Positions 8,618 to 17,997 of a stretch of 64,000 bases of DNA are shown here, one piece after another. The stretch is from Bauldia sp. (GTDB lineage Bacteria > Pseudomonadota > Alphaproteobacteria > Rhizobiales > Kaistiaceae). The notes beneath the pieces were generated by a model. The model had not been told where the DNA came from. It saw only the letters and a list, made by a program, of their open reading frames with translations, and searched no databases. Positions within the stretch are counted from its first letter, which is position 1. Each line of letters begins with the position of its first letter. Position numbers and translations under genes: made by a program. The DNA is taken from positions 1,116,001 to 1,180,000 of the forward strand of contig JBBCGQ010000001.1 of NCBI GenBank assembly GCA_037200845.1, in the 5' to 3' direction.

Positions 8618-10090
8618 ATGTGGCGCGTATTGTGGGCCTCGCTGGCGCTGGCGGTTTGGGCTTCGGCCGCCCCATGGGCCGCCCATGCTGAGACGCGCCT
8701 GTTCACGGTGCGCACCACCCTGCCAGGCGTCACCGTCGTCGAGGCGACGCGAAACGGCGCCGATCTGCCGGTCGCCGGCACCAACGCCGGCGCCACCTTC
8801 TTCCGCATCGACAATCCGCAGGGCGCGGTGCCGTGCGCCAGCCGCATCCGCTTCGTCGCCTCCAACGGCCAGACCATCGACCGCCAGGTCGATCTTTGCG
8901 CCAACAACTGGGACCTGACGCTGGCCGTCAGCGGCGGCGGCGCCGCGACCCCGACGCCGCCGGTCGTGAGCAATCCGCCGCCGGCGCAGGTCAACCTGCC
9001 GGCCAGCACGCGCCAGGCCGTCGCGATCGCGACGGACGATCCGGGCATCACGATCGCCAACGTCTTCCTGCGCGGCGAGGAGGTGCCGATCGTCGCCCGG
9101 CAGGATCCGTACGTGCAGATCAACGTGCTCGGCGGCCCGTCCGGGTTCGACTGCAGCCGCGACCTTGGCCTCGCGCTGTCCGATGGCCGCCGCATCGCCC
9201 GCCCGGTCGATATCTGCGCCGCCAATTATCTCGTGGTCATCCCCCTGGTCGGCGGCGTCGTCCCGCCGGTGCCGCCGGCGAACTTCCGCCCGCGCGCCGT
9301 CATCCAGCCGCTGCCGCGGGCGACCGCTCCGCTGCCGCGGGCGCAGCTCCCGGCCCCGCCGCCTGTCGCCGCCGCGCCGGAATACGTCACCAACATGCAG
9401 TGGCTGTTCTCGGCGACCGGCACCAACGCCAGCTTCGCCTACGCCATCCCCAACACCGAGGCGAGCGAGTTCACCGCCGTCTGCGCGCTGCGCTCGCGCC
9501 AGATCACGCTGACGCTGACGCGCACCGCGGATGAACTGGGTCCCGGCGGTACCGTGCCGGTCACCTTCACCGCCGGCGCCTTCGCGCGCACCTACGCCGC
9601 GACCGGCAGCGCGGTCAGCGAACTCGACGGCGTCTCCCATCCGGTTCTTCGCCTCAACGTCGCCGACCCGCTGTGGCCCGCGATGATCAAGGAGAAGGCG
9701 CTGCAGATCCGGATCGGCTCCAGCCCGGCTTACGCCCTGTCGCTGTCGGGCAGCGCCGTGCAGGCGAAGCAGTTCCTCGCCGCCTGCAGTCCGTCGCCGC
9801 CGCCTCCGGGGCTGACCGACCTGCCGCCGCCGGTGCCGGGTCCGCCCATCGCCGGTCCGGTCGCCTCGGCATCGAGCTTCCTCTGCGACGACGGCTCGAC
9901 CATCAACGTCGCCTTCCAGCAGGACACCGCCGTCGTCTACGAGCCCGGTGCCCCGCCCGTGGTCCTGTTCAGCGCGCCGTCGCAAAGCGGCACGCGCTGG
10001 ATCGCCGGGTTATCGCAACTCGTCGGCCTCGGCGAGCAGGTCTTCTGGACGCGCCAGGGCGGCAACTCGCGCGCCTGTCAGCGAGGTTAG
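8618..10090 (+). CDS. Secreted protein with C-terminal MliC-like (lysozyme-inhibitor) domain
   Basis: A 490-residue exported protein. The ATG at 8618 follows GGAGG and begins a signal peptide ([19 protein letters not shown], cleavage probably after AHA). Two similar segments follow, each with a paired cysteine (residues about 25-110 and 125-210), then proline-rich linkers. A middle domain spans about residues 255-395. The last 70 residues ([37 protein letters not shown]) resemble the MliC/PliC fold that inhibits C-type lysozyme. No catalytic motif is seen in the rest. It is transcribed divergently from zwf. The MliC assignment is by eye and moderate; the N-terminal domains are unrecognised. 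Confidence 0.7.
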   Translation: MWRVLWASLALAVWASAAPWAAHAETRLFTVRTTLPGVTVVEATRNGADLPVAGTNAGATFFRIDNPQGAVPCASRIRFVASNGQTIDRQVDLCANNWDLTLAVSGGGAATPTPPVVSNPPPAQVNLPASTRQAVAIATDDPGITIANVFLRGEEVPIVARQDPYVQINVLGGPSGFDCSRDLGLALSDGRRIARPVDICAANYLVVIPLVGGVVPPVPPANFRPRAVIQPLPRATAPLPRAQLPAPPPVAAAPEYVTNMQWLFSATGTNASFAYAIPNTEASEFTAVCALRSRQITLTLTRTADELGPGGTVPVTFTAGAFARTYAATGSAVSELDGVSHPVLRLNVADPLWPAMIKEKALQIRIGSSPAYALSLSGSAVQAKQFLAACSPSPPPPGLTDLPPPVPGPPIAGPVASASSFLCDDGSTINVAFQQDTAVVYEPGAPPVVLFSAPSQSGTRWIAGLSQLVGLGEQVFWTRQGGNSRACQRG

Positions 10091-10225
10091 TCCCGGCGCC
10101 TCCGCTCGTCCCTGCTTTCGCGGGGACGGGCGAGAGGATCCGTGGTGTCCCCGATCACACACGGCGCCGAATAGTTCCGGCCCGGGGTGGCGCGAAGCGG
10201 CGTGCCGGTCTAGAAGGCCGCCGTC

Positions 10226-11650
10226 ATGACATCGATGGTTGCGGAAGGGCCGGCCTCGCAGGGGGCGTGGAGCACCGAGCTTCGCGCCACGATCGCGCTC
10301 GCCTGGCCGCTGATCCTCACCAACCTGTCGCAGATCGCGCTCGCCACCACCGACGTCATCATGATGGGCTGGCTCGGACCGGAGACGCTGGCCGCCGGCG
10401 CGCTCGGCGCCAACCTTAACTTCGCGTTTCTCATCTTCGGCATCGGTCTGGTCACGGCGACGTCGCCGCTGATCGCGATCGAGCTCGGCCGCCGCAGCCA
10501 CGCCGTCCGCGACGTGCGCCGCACTTTCCGCCAGGGCATCTGGGCGGCGATCACGTACGCGATTCCCGCGTGGCTGCTCCTCTGGCACGCCGAGTGGATA
10601 TTCCTTCGCCTCGGCCAGCAGCCGGCGCTTGCCGCCAACGCGGCGAGCTACCTCCACACCTTCATGTGGTCGATCCTCCCATTCCTCGCTTACCTCGGCC
10701 TGCGCAATTTTGTCTCGGCGCTGCAGCGCCCGCTGGCCGCGCTGTGGATCAGCGGCGCCGCGGTCGGCGTCAACGCGTTCCTCGTCTGGCTGCTGCTCTT
10801 TGGCAACCTCGGCTTCCCGAGACTCGGGCTCCCCGGCGCTGGCATCGCCACGACAGTGACCAACATCCTGATGTTCCTGGGGCTCGCCGCGATCGTCATG
10901 CTCGACCGCAAGTTCCGCCGCTACCGCCTGTTCGGCCGCTTCTGGCGCGCGGACTGGATGCGCTTCCGCGAGATCTGGAAGATCGGCATCCCGATCGCGC
11001 TGACGCTCGGCTTCGAGGTCACCATCTTCAACGCCGCCGTATTCCTCATGGGCCTCATCAGCGCCGAGTCGCTCGCCGCGCATTCGATCGCGATCCAGAT
11101 CGCCTCGGTCGCCTTCATGGTGCCGCTCGGCCTCGGCAACGCCGCCACGGTCCGCGTCGGCCTCGCCTTCGGCGGCGCCAACCGGGCAGGCATGGCGCGC
11201 GCCGGCTGGGCGGCGTTCGTGCTCGCCATCGGCTACGCCTGCTGCACTGCGGCGATCATGCTGGTCTTCGGCCGCGAACTCGTCGGCGTCTTCCTCAAGC
11301 TCGACGTGCCCGGGAACCAGACCGTGATCGATCTCGCCGTCTCGTTCCTGGTCTTCGCCGGCATCTTCCAGCTTGCCGATTCGGGTCAGGCGGCAGCCTC
11401 CGGCATGCTGCGCGGCTTGGGCGATACGCGCGTGCCGATGCTCTATGCCGCGCTGGGCTACTGGTGCATCGGCCTGCCGCTCGGCGTCGTGCTGGGTTTC
11501 TGGACGCCGCTCGCGGGCAGGGGCATCTGGATCGGCCTCGCCACCGGCCTCGCCGTCGTCGCCGTGCTGATGACGACGCGCTGGGCGCGCCGCGAGAAAC
11601 TCGGCCTCACCGCCAGCGCGGCGAACGTCGTGCCGGTGCCGCTCCACTAG
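10226..11650 (+). CDS. MATE family multidrug/toxin efflux transporter (NorM-like)
   Basis: An inner-membrane antiporter of 474 residues with about twelve hydrophobic helices arranged as two similar halves, typical of MATE proteins. The N-terminal helix WPLILTNLSQIALATTDVIMMGWLG and the second-half equivalent IGIPIALTLGFEVTIFNAAVFLMG are family features, as is QAAASGMLRGLGDTRVPM near the C-terminus. Such proteins export cationic drugs or metabolites using H+ or Na+ gradients. The substrate cannot be inferred. The gene stands alone between the MliC-like gene and a small exported protein and has no linked regulator. Confidence 0.92.
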   Translation: MTSMVAEGPASQGAWSTELRATIALAWPLILTNLSQIALATTDVIMMGWLGPETLAAGALGANLNFAFLIFGIGLVTATSPLIAIELGRRSHAVRDVRRTFRQGIWAAITYAIPAWLLLWHAEWIFLRLGQQPALAANAASYLHTFMWSILPFLAYLGLRNFVSALQRPLAALWISGAAVGVNAFLVWLLLFGNLGFPRLGLPGAGIATTVTNILMFLGLAAIVMLDRKFRRYRLFGRFWRADWMRFREIWKIGIPIALTLGFEVTIFNAAVFLMGLISAESLAAHSIAIQIASVAFMVPLGLGNAATVRVGLAFGGANRAGMARAGWAAFVLAIGYACCTAAIMLVFGRELVGVFLKLDVPGNQTVIDLAVSFLVFAGIFQLADSGQAAASGMLRGLGDTRVPMLYAALGYWCIGLPLGVVLGFWTPLAGRGIWIGLATGLAVVAVLMTTRWARREKLGLTASAANVVPVPLH

Positions 11651-11778
11651 CAACACACTGTTACAGTGAGGGCCGCTTCCCGAAACATTCGGCTTACAGC
11701 CGCGTGGTGATTTCCCTCAGCCGCGAACGATGACGCGCGGCCGACAGAAAATCCAAGTCACCACACGGAGAAATTCCA

Positions 11779-12060
11779 ATGGTTCGCAATATCCTCCTTG
11801 CCACCGCGCTCGCCGCTGCCTTCGCCATGCCGGCCTTTGCCGCCACGACCACGGCGCCGAAGCCCGCTCCGAAGCCGGCGAAGCTTTACTACGTCGAGCT
11901 GGTCGGCGGCGTCTGCAAGGTGTCCGACGCGGTGACCGCCGCCCCGACGCTGACCGCGCCCGACGTGATCGAGCCGAACGCCAAGGGCTACAAGAGCCTG
12001 GCCTCGGCCAAGGCCGACCTCGCCTCGCTGGTGAAGGCGAAGACCTGCAAGACGGCCTGA
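11779..12060 (+). CDS. Small exported hypothetical protein (93 aa)
   Basis: Residues 1-22 form a clear signal peptide (MVRNILLATALAAAFAMPAFAA). They are followed by a Thr/Pro/Lys-rich linker and a short mature domain with two cysteines (GGVCKVS and KTCKTA) that could form a disulfide. An AAATTC-region ribosome site (GGAGAAATTCC) precedes the ATG. I recognise no family. It is followed at once by a strong intrinsic terminator, so it is probably monocistronic. A similar small exported protein is encoded convergently at 12201-12497. Confidence 0.75.
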   Translation: MVRNILLATALAAAFAMPAFAATTTAPKPAPKPAKLYYVELVGGVCKVSDAVTAAPTLTAPDVIEPNAKGYKSLASAKADLASLVKAKTCKTA

Positions 12061-12087
12061 TCCTCCCGGTCTTTCCGTCTGAAACGA

Positions 12088-12124
12088 GAAGCCCGGCCTC
12101 GCGGCCGGGCTTCTTGCTTCTTTC
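12088..12124 (+). terminator. Intrinsic terminator after the small exported protein gene
   Basis: A perfect 11-bp stem, GAAGCCCGGCC / GGCCGGGCTTC, with a TCGC loop is followed by TTGCTTCTTTCTT. It is the best rho-independent terminator in the left half and lies 27 bases after the stop codon. Confidence 0.85.
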
Positions 12125-12130
12125 TTCTTT

Positions 12131-12173
12131 GCCTCCCCCTTGCGGGGAGGCCGAAATCACGCAGCGATTTCGG
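12131..12173. repeat. Short family A-like repeat
   Basis: CCTCCCCCTTGCGGGGAGG followed by CCGAAATC..GATTTCGG has the same two-hairpin layout as the family A units but with a different inner stem. It lies between two convergent small genes. Confidence 0.5.
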
Positions 12174-12200
12174 GTGGCGGATTGATTTGTTCGCCGTCCA

Positions 12201-12497
12201 CTAAACCTTCGGCGCGACGCCGATCAGATGCAGCGCCGCGCGCAGATCGAACGCGCCGCGGACAGGCGAGCCGGTCGAGCACAGCTTCGCGCCGCGCACA
12301 TCGAGTTTCTCCGCCTTCGCCAGCCACATCGACTTGTGCTTCGGCGCCTTGCTGAACTGATGCGCGAGGATCGAGCAGTCGGTCGCCGCGACGATCTTGT
12401 GCTTCATCATGGGATGCATGACGGGCTGGGCGGCGAACGCGGCCGTCGACAGGACGAGGGTGAGGGCGGTGGCGCCGACGATGGTGCGAAGGGTCAT
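12201..12497 (-). CDS. Small exported hypothetical protein (98 aa)
   Basis: The ATG at 12497 follows GGAGAATTCC and opens a signal peptide (MTLRTIVGATALTLVLSTAAFAA). The mature part of about 75 residues contains HPMMKHKIVAATDCSILAHQF and a second cysteine in GAKLCSTG, so one disulfide is possible. The frame remains open upstream, but the added residues would precede the signal peptide and are unlikely to be translated. No family recognised. It is transcribed towards the other small exported protein. Confidence 0.65.
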   Translation of the reverse strand: MTLRTIVGATALTLVLSTAAFAAQPVMHPMMKHKIVAATDCSILAHQFSKAPKHKSMWLAKAEKLDVRGAKLCSTGSPVRGAFDLRAALHLIGVAPKV

Positions 12498-12721
12498 GGA
12501 ATTCTCCGGTTTGGTAAAAGCGAGCCGAAAGCCGCCGGCGGCGCCGGTGGCTGGACCGCGCCAACCCATCACCGGCCTGTAACCCGCGCGTGTCTGGCGG
12601 TGCCGGCCATGAAACCGCCTGTTTCCGGGACGCCTTTTTGCAACAATCTGTAATCCTCGCCGCCGGCCCGTCGTCCTAGATTGGCCGCGCTGGGGAGGGG
12701 CCTCCGACGGACGAACATCGC

Positions 12722-13444
12722 GTGAACGACCGGCCGCATCTGTTGATCGTCGATGACGATCGCGAGATTCGCGATCTCATCGCGCGTCTGCTGCAGAAGC
12801 ACGACTACAAGGTCGAGACCGCCCGCGACGCCAACGCCATGGATGCGATCCTGGCGGTCACCCGCGTCGATCTCGTCATCCTCGACGTCATGCTGCCCGG
12901 CAAGAGCGGCCTCGACATCTGCCGCGATCTCCGCGCGCGCTCGCCGGTGCCGATCCTGATGCTGACCGCGATGGGTGACGAGACCGACCGCATCGTCGGG
13001 CTCGAGATGGGCGCCGACGACTACCTCGCCAAGCCGTTCAATCCGCGCGAACTGCTCGCCCGCATTCGCGCCATCCTGCGCCGCGTCCACGCGCCGGCCG
13101 CCGCAGGTCCATTGCAGCCTGCCGCCAAGCGGCTGAGCTTCGCCGGCTGGCAGCTCGATCTCGGCCGCCGCCGGCTGGAGGCGCCCGACGGCGTCATCGT
13201 CGACCTCACCACCGGCGAATACGAGCTCCTGATCGCCTTCGCCGAGCGCCCGCAGCGCGTGCTCACCCGCAACCAGCTTCTCGATCTCGCCCGCGGCCGC
13301 GACGCGACGCCGTTCGACCGCAGCATCGACGTGCAGGTGAGCCGCATCCGCCGCAAGATCGAGAGCGACCCGCGCGCGCCGGAGATGATCATCACCGTGC
13401 GCGGCGACGGCTACATGTTCACGCCCGAGGTGCAGGTCGCATGA
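12722..13444 (+). CDS. OmpR-family response regulator
   Basis: A 240-residue DNA-binding response regulator. The receiver domain (residues 1-120) has acidic DDD at 11-13, phospho-acceptor Asp55 in LVILDVMLPG, and Lys104 in LAKPF. The C-terminal winged helix (about 135-235) has VDLTTGEYELLIAFAERP and RSIDVQVSRIRRKIE, typical of OmpR/PhoB. Translation starts at GTG. It overlaps the following kinase gene by ATGA, so the two are co-translated. Closest in type to OmpR/EnvZ pairs of alphaproteobacteria; the signal and targets are unknown. Confidence 0.92.
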   Translation: MNDRPHLLIVDDDREIRDLIARLLQKHDYKVETARDANAMDAILAVTRVDLVILDVMLPGKSGLDICRDLRARSPVPILMLTAMGDETDRIVGLEMGADDYLAKPFNPRELLARIRAILRRVHAPAAAGPLQPAAKRLSFAGWQLDLGRRRLEAPDGVIVDLTTGEYELLIAFAERPQRVLTRNQLLDLARGRDATPFDRSIDVQVSRIRRKIESDPRAPEMIITVRGDGYMFTPEVQVA

Positions 13445-14916
13445 GGCGCCTGCTGCCCGACAGCCTCGCCGCCTGGGCGCTTCTCATTCTCATCGCCGGC
13501 CTCGCCATTGCCGAGGTTGCGACGCTGACGACCATCCTGCAGAACCGCGCCGTCAACACGCGCATGACCGGCTTCTTCCATCTCTCCGAGCGCGTCTCCT
13601 CGATGAGCCGCGCCATCGCCGCCGAGCCGACCGACGGCCGCGCCGCGCTGGTCGCCGCGCTTTCCTCCGACACCCTGTCCGTCGGCATCGGCCGCACGCC
13701 GGTGGCGCGCGACTCCGCCGGCGGCAACGAGGAGCTCGCCGAGCTCGAAGACATCATGCAGGAGCGCCTCGCCGACAGCGGCGTCACTGACGTTCGCGTC
13801 GAGCGCAACTTCCCCGACGCCGGTGACGACGCGGCCAGTCCGGAGGTTAACGGCGACGCCGGTCCGGTGGAGCGCTTCCTGACCGAGTTCGGCGAGGACT
13901 ACACGCTCGACGACAGCTACATCGTCTCGGTCCAGTTGAAGGACGGCACCTGGGTCAACTTCGGGATTCCGGTCGCGCCGTCGCCGAACTGGTGGTCGCT
14001 CAACACCGTCGCGCTCACCGCGCTGGTCATCGCGCTGGTGCTCGCCGCGTCGATCTGGGCGCTGCGCGGGCTCACCGCCCCCTATGCCGTGCTCGCCGCC
14101 GCCAGCGAACGCCTCGGCCGCGACCTCAACGCCTCCGCTTTGCCGGAGAAGGGCCCGCGCGAAGTCCGCGCTGCCGCCCACGCCTTCAACATCATGCAGG
14201 AGCGGCTGCAGCGATCCTTCGCCGACCGCGAGCAACTGGTCGCCGCCATCTCGCACGACCTGCGCACGCCGACGACGCGGCTGCGCCTCCGCGCCGACTT
14301 CATCGACGATCCCGAGCAGCGCGCCCGCATGCTCGCCGACCTCGACGAGATCGAGACGATGACGCGCTCCGTGCTGACCTTCGCGTCGAACAACGCCCAG
14401 CCCGAGCCGCGCGCCGTCATCGACCTCGTCTCGATGCTGCGCTCGCTCTGCGACGACATGCCAGGCGCAACGCTGGCCCTCGCCGCCGACACGCCCGCGC
14501 GCGTCGCCTACCAGGCCGAGCCGGTGGCGCTCCGCCGCGCGGTCACCAACATCATCGACAACGCCGTGAAATACGGCCACGCGGCGCGCGTCTCGTTGGC
14601 CGTGGCGAAGCACGCCGTCCACATCGTGGTCGACGACGACGGCCCCGGCATCGCCACCGCCGACACCGAGACGGTCTTCCGCCCGTTCCGCCGTCTGGAA
14701 TCGTCGCGCAACCGCGAAACCGGCGGCACCGGCCTCGGCCTCACCATTGCCCGCACGGTAGCCCGCGCCCACGGCGGCGAGGTGACGTTGACCAACCGCG
14801 CCGAGGGCGGATTGCGGGCGGAGATCGTGCTTCCGCTCGACCGTCATCCCGCGCCTGCAGCGCAGACAAAAAACTGGATGCCGGCCTCGGCTCCCCTGAC
14901 AAAGGAAGAAGCGTAG
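13441..14916 (+). CDS. Sensor histidine kinase, EnvZ-like
   Basis: A 491-residue inner-membrane kinase paired with the upstream regulator. There is one membrane helix at about residues 8-28 and another at about 183-203, enclosing a periplasmic domain of some 150 residues rich in Asp/Glu. A HAMP segment follows, then the HisKA box with phospho-accepting His in AAISHDLRTPTTRLRLRAD. The ATPase domain has N (NIIDNAVKYG), G1 (DDDGPGIA) and G2 (GGTGLGLTIA) boxes. The final 30 residues continue past the catalytic core into a low-complexity tail that may come from repeat DNA near the end of the gene. The signal is not known. Confidence 0.92.
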   Translation: MRRLLPDSLAAWALLILIAGLAIAEVATLTTILQNRAVNTRMTGFFHLSERVSSMSRAIAAEPTDGRAALVAALSSDTLSVGIGRTPVARDSAGGNEELAELEDIMQERLADSGVTDVRVERNFPDAGDDAASPEVNGDAGPVERFLTEFGEDYTLDDSYIVSVQLKDGTWVNFGIPVAPSPNWWSLNTVALTALVIALVLAASIWALRGLTAPYAVLAAASERLGRDLNASALPEKGPREVRAAAHAFNIMQERLQRSFADREQLVAAISHDLRTPTTRLRLRADFIDDPEQRARMLADLDEIETMTRSVLTFASNNAQPEPRAVIDLVSMLRSLCDDMPGATLALAADTPARVAYQAEPVALRRAVTNIIDNAVKYGHAARVSLAVAKHAVHIVVDDDGPGIATADTETVFRPFRRLESSRNRETGGTGLGLTIARTVARAHGGEVTLTNRAEGGLRAEIVLPLDRHPAPAAQTKNWMPASAPLTKEEA

Positions 14917-14978
14917 CCCCTCCGCTCAGCCGTCGTTGTTTGTCCTCCCTCCCTCCCCGCAAGGGGGAGGAAGAAGCC

Positions 14979-16115
14979 TTAGTCCAGCGTCCGCCGATAC
15001 CTGACCAGCGCCAGCGTCGCGACCGCCAGCCAGAACAGCGCCAGCGGCCACACCTGCGGCGCGACTTCGGCGAACCCGCCGCCCTTGAGCATCACGCCGC
15101 GCACGACGCGCAGGTAATGCGTGAGCGGGATGACCTCTCCGATCCACTGCGCCCATATCGGCATGCCGCGGAACGGAAACATGAAGCCGGACAGCAGGAT
15201 CGACGGCAGGAAGAAGAACACCGTCATCTGCATCGCCTGCATCTGGTTTCGCGCGATGGTCGAGAAGGTGTAGCCGAGCGTCACGTTGGCGCCGATGAAC
15301 AGGAGCGTCACGGCGAGCAGCACCGTCATCGGCCCCTCCATCGGCACCTGGAACAGCAGCTTCGCCGCCACCAGGATCACCGCGATCTGCACGAAGCCGA
15401 AGCCGATGTAGGGCACGATCTTGCCGATCATGATCTCCACCGGCTTCGCCGGCATCGCCATGAGATTCTCGATCGTCCCGCGCTCGACCTCGCGCGTGAT
15501 GGCGAGCGCCGTCATCAGGATCGTCGTCAGCGTCAGGATTACGCCGAGCAGCCCCGGCACGATGTTGTAGGCCGTGATGCCCTCCGGATTGTAGAGCCGG
15601 TGCACGACGACATCGACCGGCAGCTCTCCCGGCTTGAGATTGTGCAGCGGCCCGGTCGCAGTCTCCGCCAGCGCGTCGGTCACGATCATCTGCAGCGCCG
15701 ACAATCCGCCCGCCGTGGCCGCCGGATCGGTGGCGTCCGCCTCGACCAGCAATTGCGGCCGCTCGCCGCGCACCAGCTTGCGTTCGAAGTCGTCGGGGAT
15801 CGTCACGATGTAGGCGATATCGCCGCGCGCCAGCATCGCGCGCGCCTCGGCCTCCGTCGGCGCGCCCTCCAGCACGTCGAAATAATTCGACGTCTGCATA
15901 GCCGCGATCAGCGCGCGCTCGACCGGCCCGTGGTCGGCGACGATCGCCGCCGTCGGCATCTTCTTCGGGTCGGTATTGATGGCGTAGCCGAACAGCACGA
16001 GCTGCACGATCGGCACGCCGACGATCATCGCGAACGTCAGCCGGTCGCGCCGCATCTGGATGAATTCCTTGACCATCACGGCCCAGATGCGCGACCAGGA
16101 AAGACCGAAGGTCAC
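14979..16115 (-). CDS. ABC-2 type transporter permease (YbhR/YhhJ-like)
   Basis: A 378-residue inner-membrane permease with one N-terminal helix, a large extracytoplasmic domain (about residues 45-175) and five more helices towards the C-terminus. This is the layout of the YhhJ/YbhR/DrrB group. It has the conserved IVPGLLGVILTLTTILMTALAITREVERGTIENLMAMP stretch seen in pieces around residues 185-220. Its start overlaps the stop of the ATPase gene (16112-16115). With the ATPase and the HlyD-like lipoprotein it forms an export system. Only one permease is present, whereas the enteric ybh operon has two. Confidence 0.9.
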   Translation of the reverse strand: MTFGLSWSRIWAVMVKEFIQMRRDRLTFAMIVGVPIVQLVLFGYAINTDPKKMPTAAIVADHGPVERALIAAMQTSNYFDVLEGAPTEAEARAMLARGDIAYIVTIPDDFERKLVRGERPQLLVEADATDPAATAGGLSALQMIVTDALAETATGPLHNLKPGELPVDVVVHRLYNPEGITAYNIVPGLLGVILTLTTILMTALAITREVERGTIENLMAMPAKPVEIMIGKIVPYIGFGFVQIAVILVAAKLLFQVPMEGPMTVLLAVTLLFIGANVTLGYTFSTIARNQMQAMQMTVFFFLPSILLSGFMFPFRGMPIWAQWIGEVIPLTHYLRVVRGVMLKGGGFAEVAPQVWPLALFWLAVATLALVRYRRTLD

Positions 16116-17053
16116 GGGCGTGGGTCTCCGGCGAAGTTGTCCGTGCTCTCGCCCATCAGGCGGATGAACACGTCCTCGAGGATGGTGGCGTCGGCCGCGG
16201 CCGTCGCGCCCGTTCCCGCAATCGCCGCATCGACGGATTTGCGGAGCAGGGCAGGGTCCTCGCCGACGACATGCAGCTCGGTGCCGAACGACGCGATCTG
16301 CTCGACGCCGGGCGCGCCGCGCAGCGTCCGCGCGATCGCCGCCCCGTCGCCGCCGCGCACGATGACGGTGCTCAGGCCCGATTGCGCGATCACCTCGGGC
16401 ACGGTTCCGCGCGCCACCACCTTGCCGTAGGCGATGTAGACGATGCGATGGCAGCGCTCCGCCTCGTCCATGTAGTGCGTAGACACCAGCACGGTCAGGC
16501 CTTCGGCGGCGAGCTGGTGGATCTCATCCCAGAAGTCGCGTCGCGCCTTAGGATCGACGCCGGCCGTCGGCTCGTCGAGCAGCAGCAGCTTCGGCTGGTG
16601 CATCACCGCGGCGGCGAGCGCCAGCCGCTGCTTCCATCCGCCCGACAAGGTGCCGGCGAACTGATCCCGGCGGTCGGTCAGCCCCAGCCGCGCCAGCGTA
16701 TCGGCGACATACTTCGCCCGCGGCTTCAGCGCGTAGAGCCGCGCAACGAAATCGAGATTCTCCGCGATCGTCAGGTCCTCGTAGAGCGAGAACCGCTGCG
16801 TCATGTAGCCGACCTCGAGCTTGATCCGGTCGGATTGCGTCGGGATATCGTAGCCGAGGCAGGTGCCCTTGCCTTCGTCCGGTTTGAGCAGCCCGCAGAT
16901 CATGCGGATGGTCGTCGTCTTGCCCGACCCGTTGGGCCCGAGGAAGCCGACGATCTCGCCCCGCTTCACCTCTAGATCGACATGATCGACGACGGTGCGG
17001 CCGCTGAATCTTTTCGTCAGCCCTTCGATGTCAATGATGATGTCGCCGGTCAT
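16112..17053 (-). CDS. ABC transporter ATP-binding protein (YbhF-like)
   Basis: A 313-residue cytoplasmic ATPase. It has Walker A GPNGSGKTT near residue 40, signature LSGGWKQRLALA, Walker B LLLLDEPTAGVD and switch His in VLVSTHYMDEAERC. The C-terminal 80 residues form the extra domain common in drug-export ATPases. It overlaps its neighbours by four bases on both sides, so the three transporter genes are one translational unit. Unlike enteric YbhF, which is a tandem fusion of two ATPase domains, this is a single domain that would act as a homodimer. Confidence 0.93.
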   Translation of the reverse strand: MTGDIIIDIEGLTKRFSGRTVVDHVDLEVKRGEIVGFLGPNGSGKTTTIRMICGLLKPDEGKGTCLGYDIPTQSDRIKLEVGYMTQRFSLYEDLTIAENLDFVARLYALKPRAKYVADTLARLGLTDRRDQFAGTLSGGWKQRLALAAAVMHQPKLLLLDEPTAGVDPKARRDFWDEIHQLAAEGLTVLVSTHYMDEAERCHRIVYIAYGKVVARGTVPEVIAQSGLSTVIVRGGDGAAIARTLRGAPGVEQIASFGTELHVVGEDPALLRKSVDAAIAGTGATAAADATILEDVFIRLMGESTDNFAGDPRP

Positions 17054-17997
17054 GGCGCGAGCCGGATGTCGAGCGGCTGGCCGACCTTGAGCATCGCCGC
17101 GTCGCCGACCGGCTTCGCATCTACGCGGAAGACCAGCTTGTCGCGGCTTTCCTTGGAATAGATGATCGGCGGCGTGAACTCCGCCTCTGTCGCGACGAAT
17201 GTCACCTCCGCCGTCATGCCCGCCGCGCAGCCGTCGCAGCCGACGGTCACCGTCTTGCCCGGCGCGACGGCGGCGAGCATCCGCTCCGGCACGAAGAAGC
17301 GCACCTTGCGGTTCGCGTCCGGCAAGAGCGACACCACTGCCTGCCCGGCCGCCACCAGCTCGCCCGGCTCGTAGAACGTCTCCTCGATCAGCCCGTCCGC
17401 CGGCGCCTTGATCTGCCGCCGGTCAAGCGCCGTCCTCGCTTGCGCCAGGTCCGCCTGCATCGCCGCGACATTCTTCTGCGCCGCGTCGATTTCCTCCGGC
17501 CGGGCAGGGAGCTTGGCCACCAGCAACTGCCGCTCCGCGGCATCGGCCTGCGCCTGCGCCGAGTCCCGCTTGGCCTTTGCGTTATCGACCACCGATTGCG
17601 CCACCACGCCCCTTTGCAGGAGCGTGAGCTGCCGCGTGTAGTCGTCGTCCGTCTGCGTCAGCGTCGTCCGCGCCGCCGAAAGATTGGAGGCCAGCACTGC
17701 GACTTCCTCCGGCCGCTGCCCGGTCTGCAGGTTGGCAAGCTGCGCCTGCGCCTGCGCCAGCCGCGCATCGGCGCCTGCGACCTGCTGCTTCTGGTCGGCA
17801 TCGTCGAGCGCGAACAGCACATTGCCCGCCTTGACGCGCGTCCCCGCGGTTGCCGCGCGCTCCACCACGCGCCCGCCGGCCTCGGCCGAGACGTAGACGT
17901 ACGTGCCGTCGACATATCCCTGCAGCGGCGCATCGCTGCCCGTGCAGCCGGCGAGGAAGGCGAGGGAGAGAACTGCCGCGAGAACGCGCATGGTCAT
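17050..17997 (-). CDS. HlyD/YbhG-like periplasmic adaptor lipoprotein
   Basis: A 315-residue membrane-fusion protein. The N-terminus is a lipoprotein signal with lipobox LAGC (MTMRVLAAVLSLAFLAGC), so it is probably anchored to the inner membrane. A lipoyl/barrel half (VYVSAEAGGRVVERAATAG), a long alpha-helical hairpin rich in Ala/Gln (residues about 75-200) and the returning barrel (RRQIKAPADGLIEETFYEPG) follow. It would link the ABC pump to an outer-membrane channel. The ATG at 17997 overlaps the stop of the upstream TetR gene (ATGA). The frame is open further upstream, but that part lies within the repressor gene. Confidence 0.9.
   Translation of the reverse strand: MTMRVLAAVLSLAFLAGCTGSDAPLQGYVDGTYVYVSAEAGGRVVERAATAGTRVKAGNVLFALDDADQKQQVAGADARLAQAQAQLANLQTGQRPEEVAVLASNLSAARTTLTQTDDDYTRQLTLLQRGVVAQSVVDNAKAKRDSAQAQADAAERQLLVAKLPARPEEIDAAQKNVAAMQADLAQARTALDRRQIKAPADGLIEETFYEPGELVAAGQAVVSLLPDANRKVRFFVPERMLAAVAPGKTVTVGCDGCAAGMTAEVTFVATEAEFTPPIIYSKESRDKLVFRVDAKPVGDAAMLKVGQPLDIRLAP

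Noticed and set aside
6932-9985. A minus-strand open frame of 1017 codons across zwf and the MliC-like gene
   Set aside because: Most of it is the antisense of the MliC-like gene and an alternative frame of zwf. Only its last 35 codons are real (the shifted zwf C-terminus). The composition (Arg/Gly/Ala-rich) is typical of GC-rich antisense frames.
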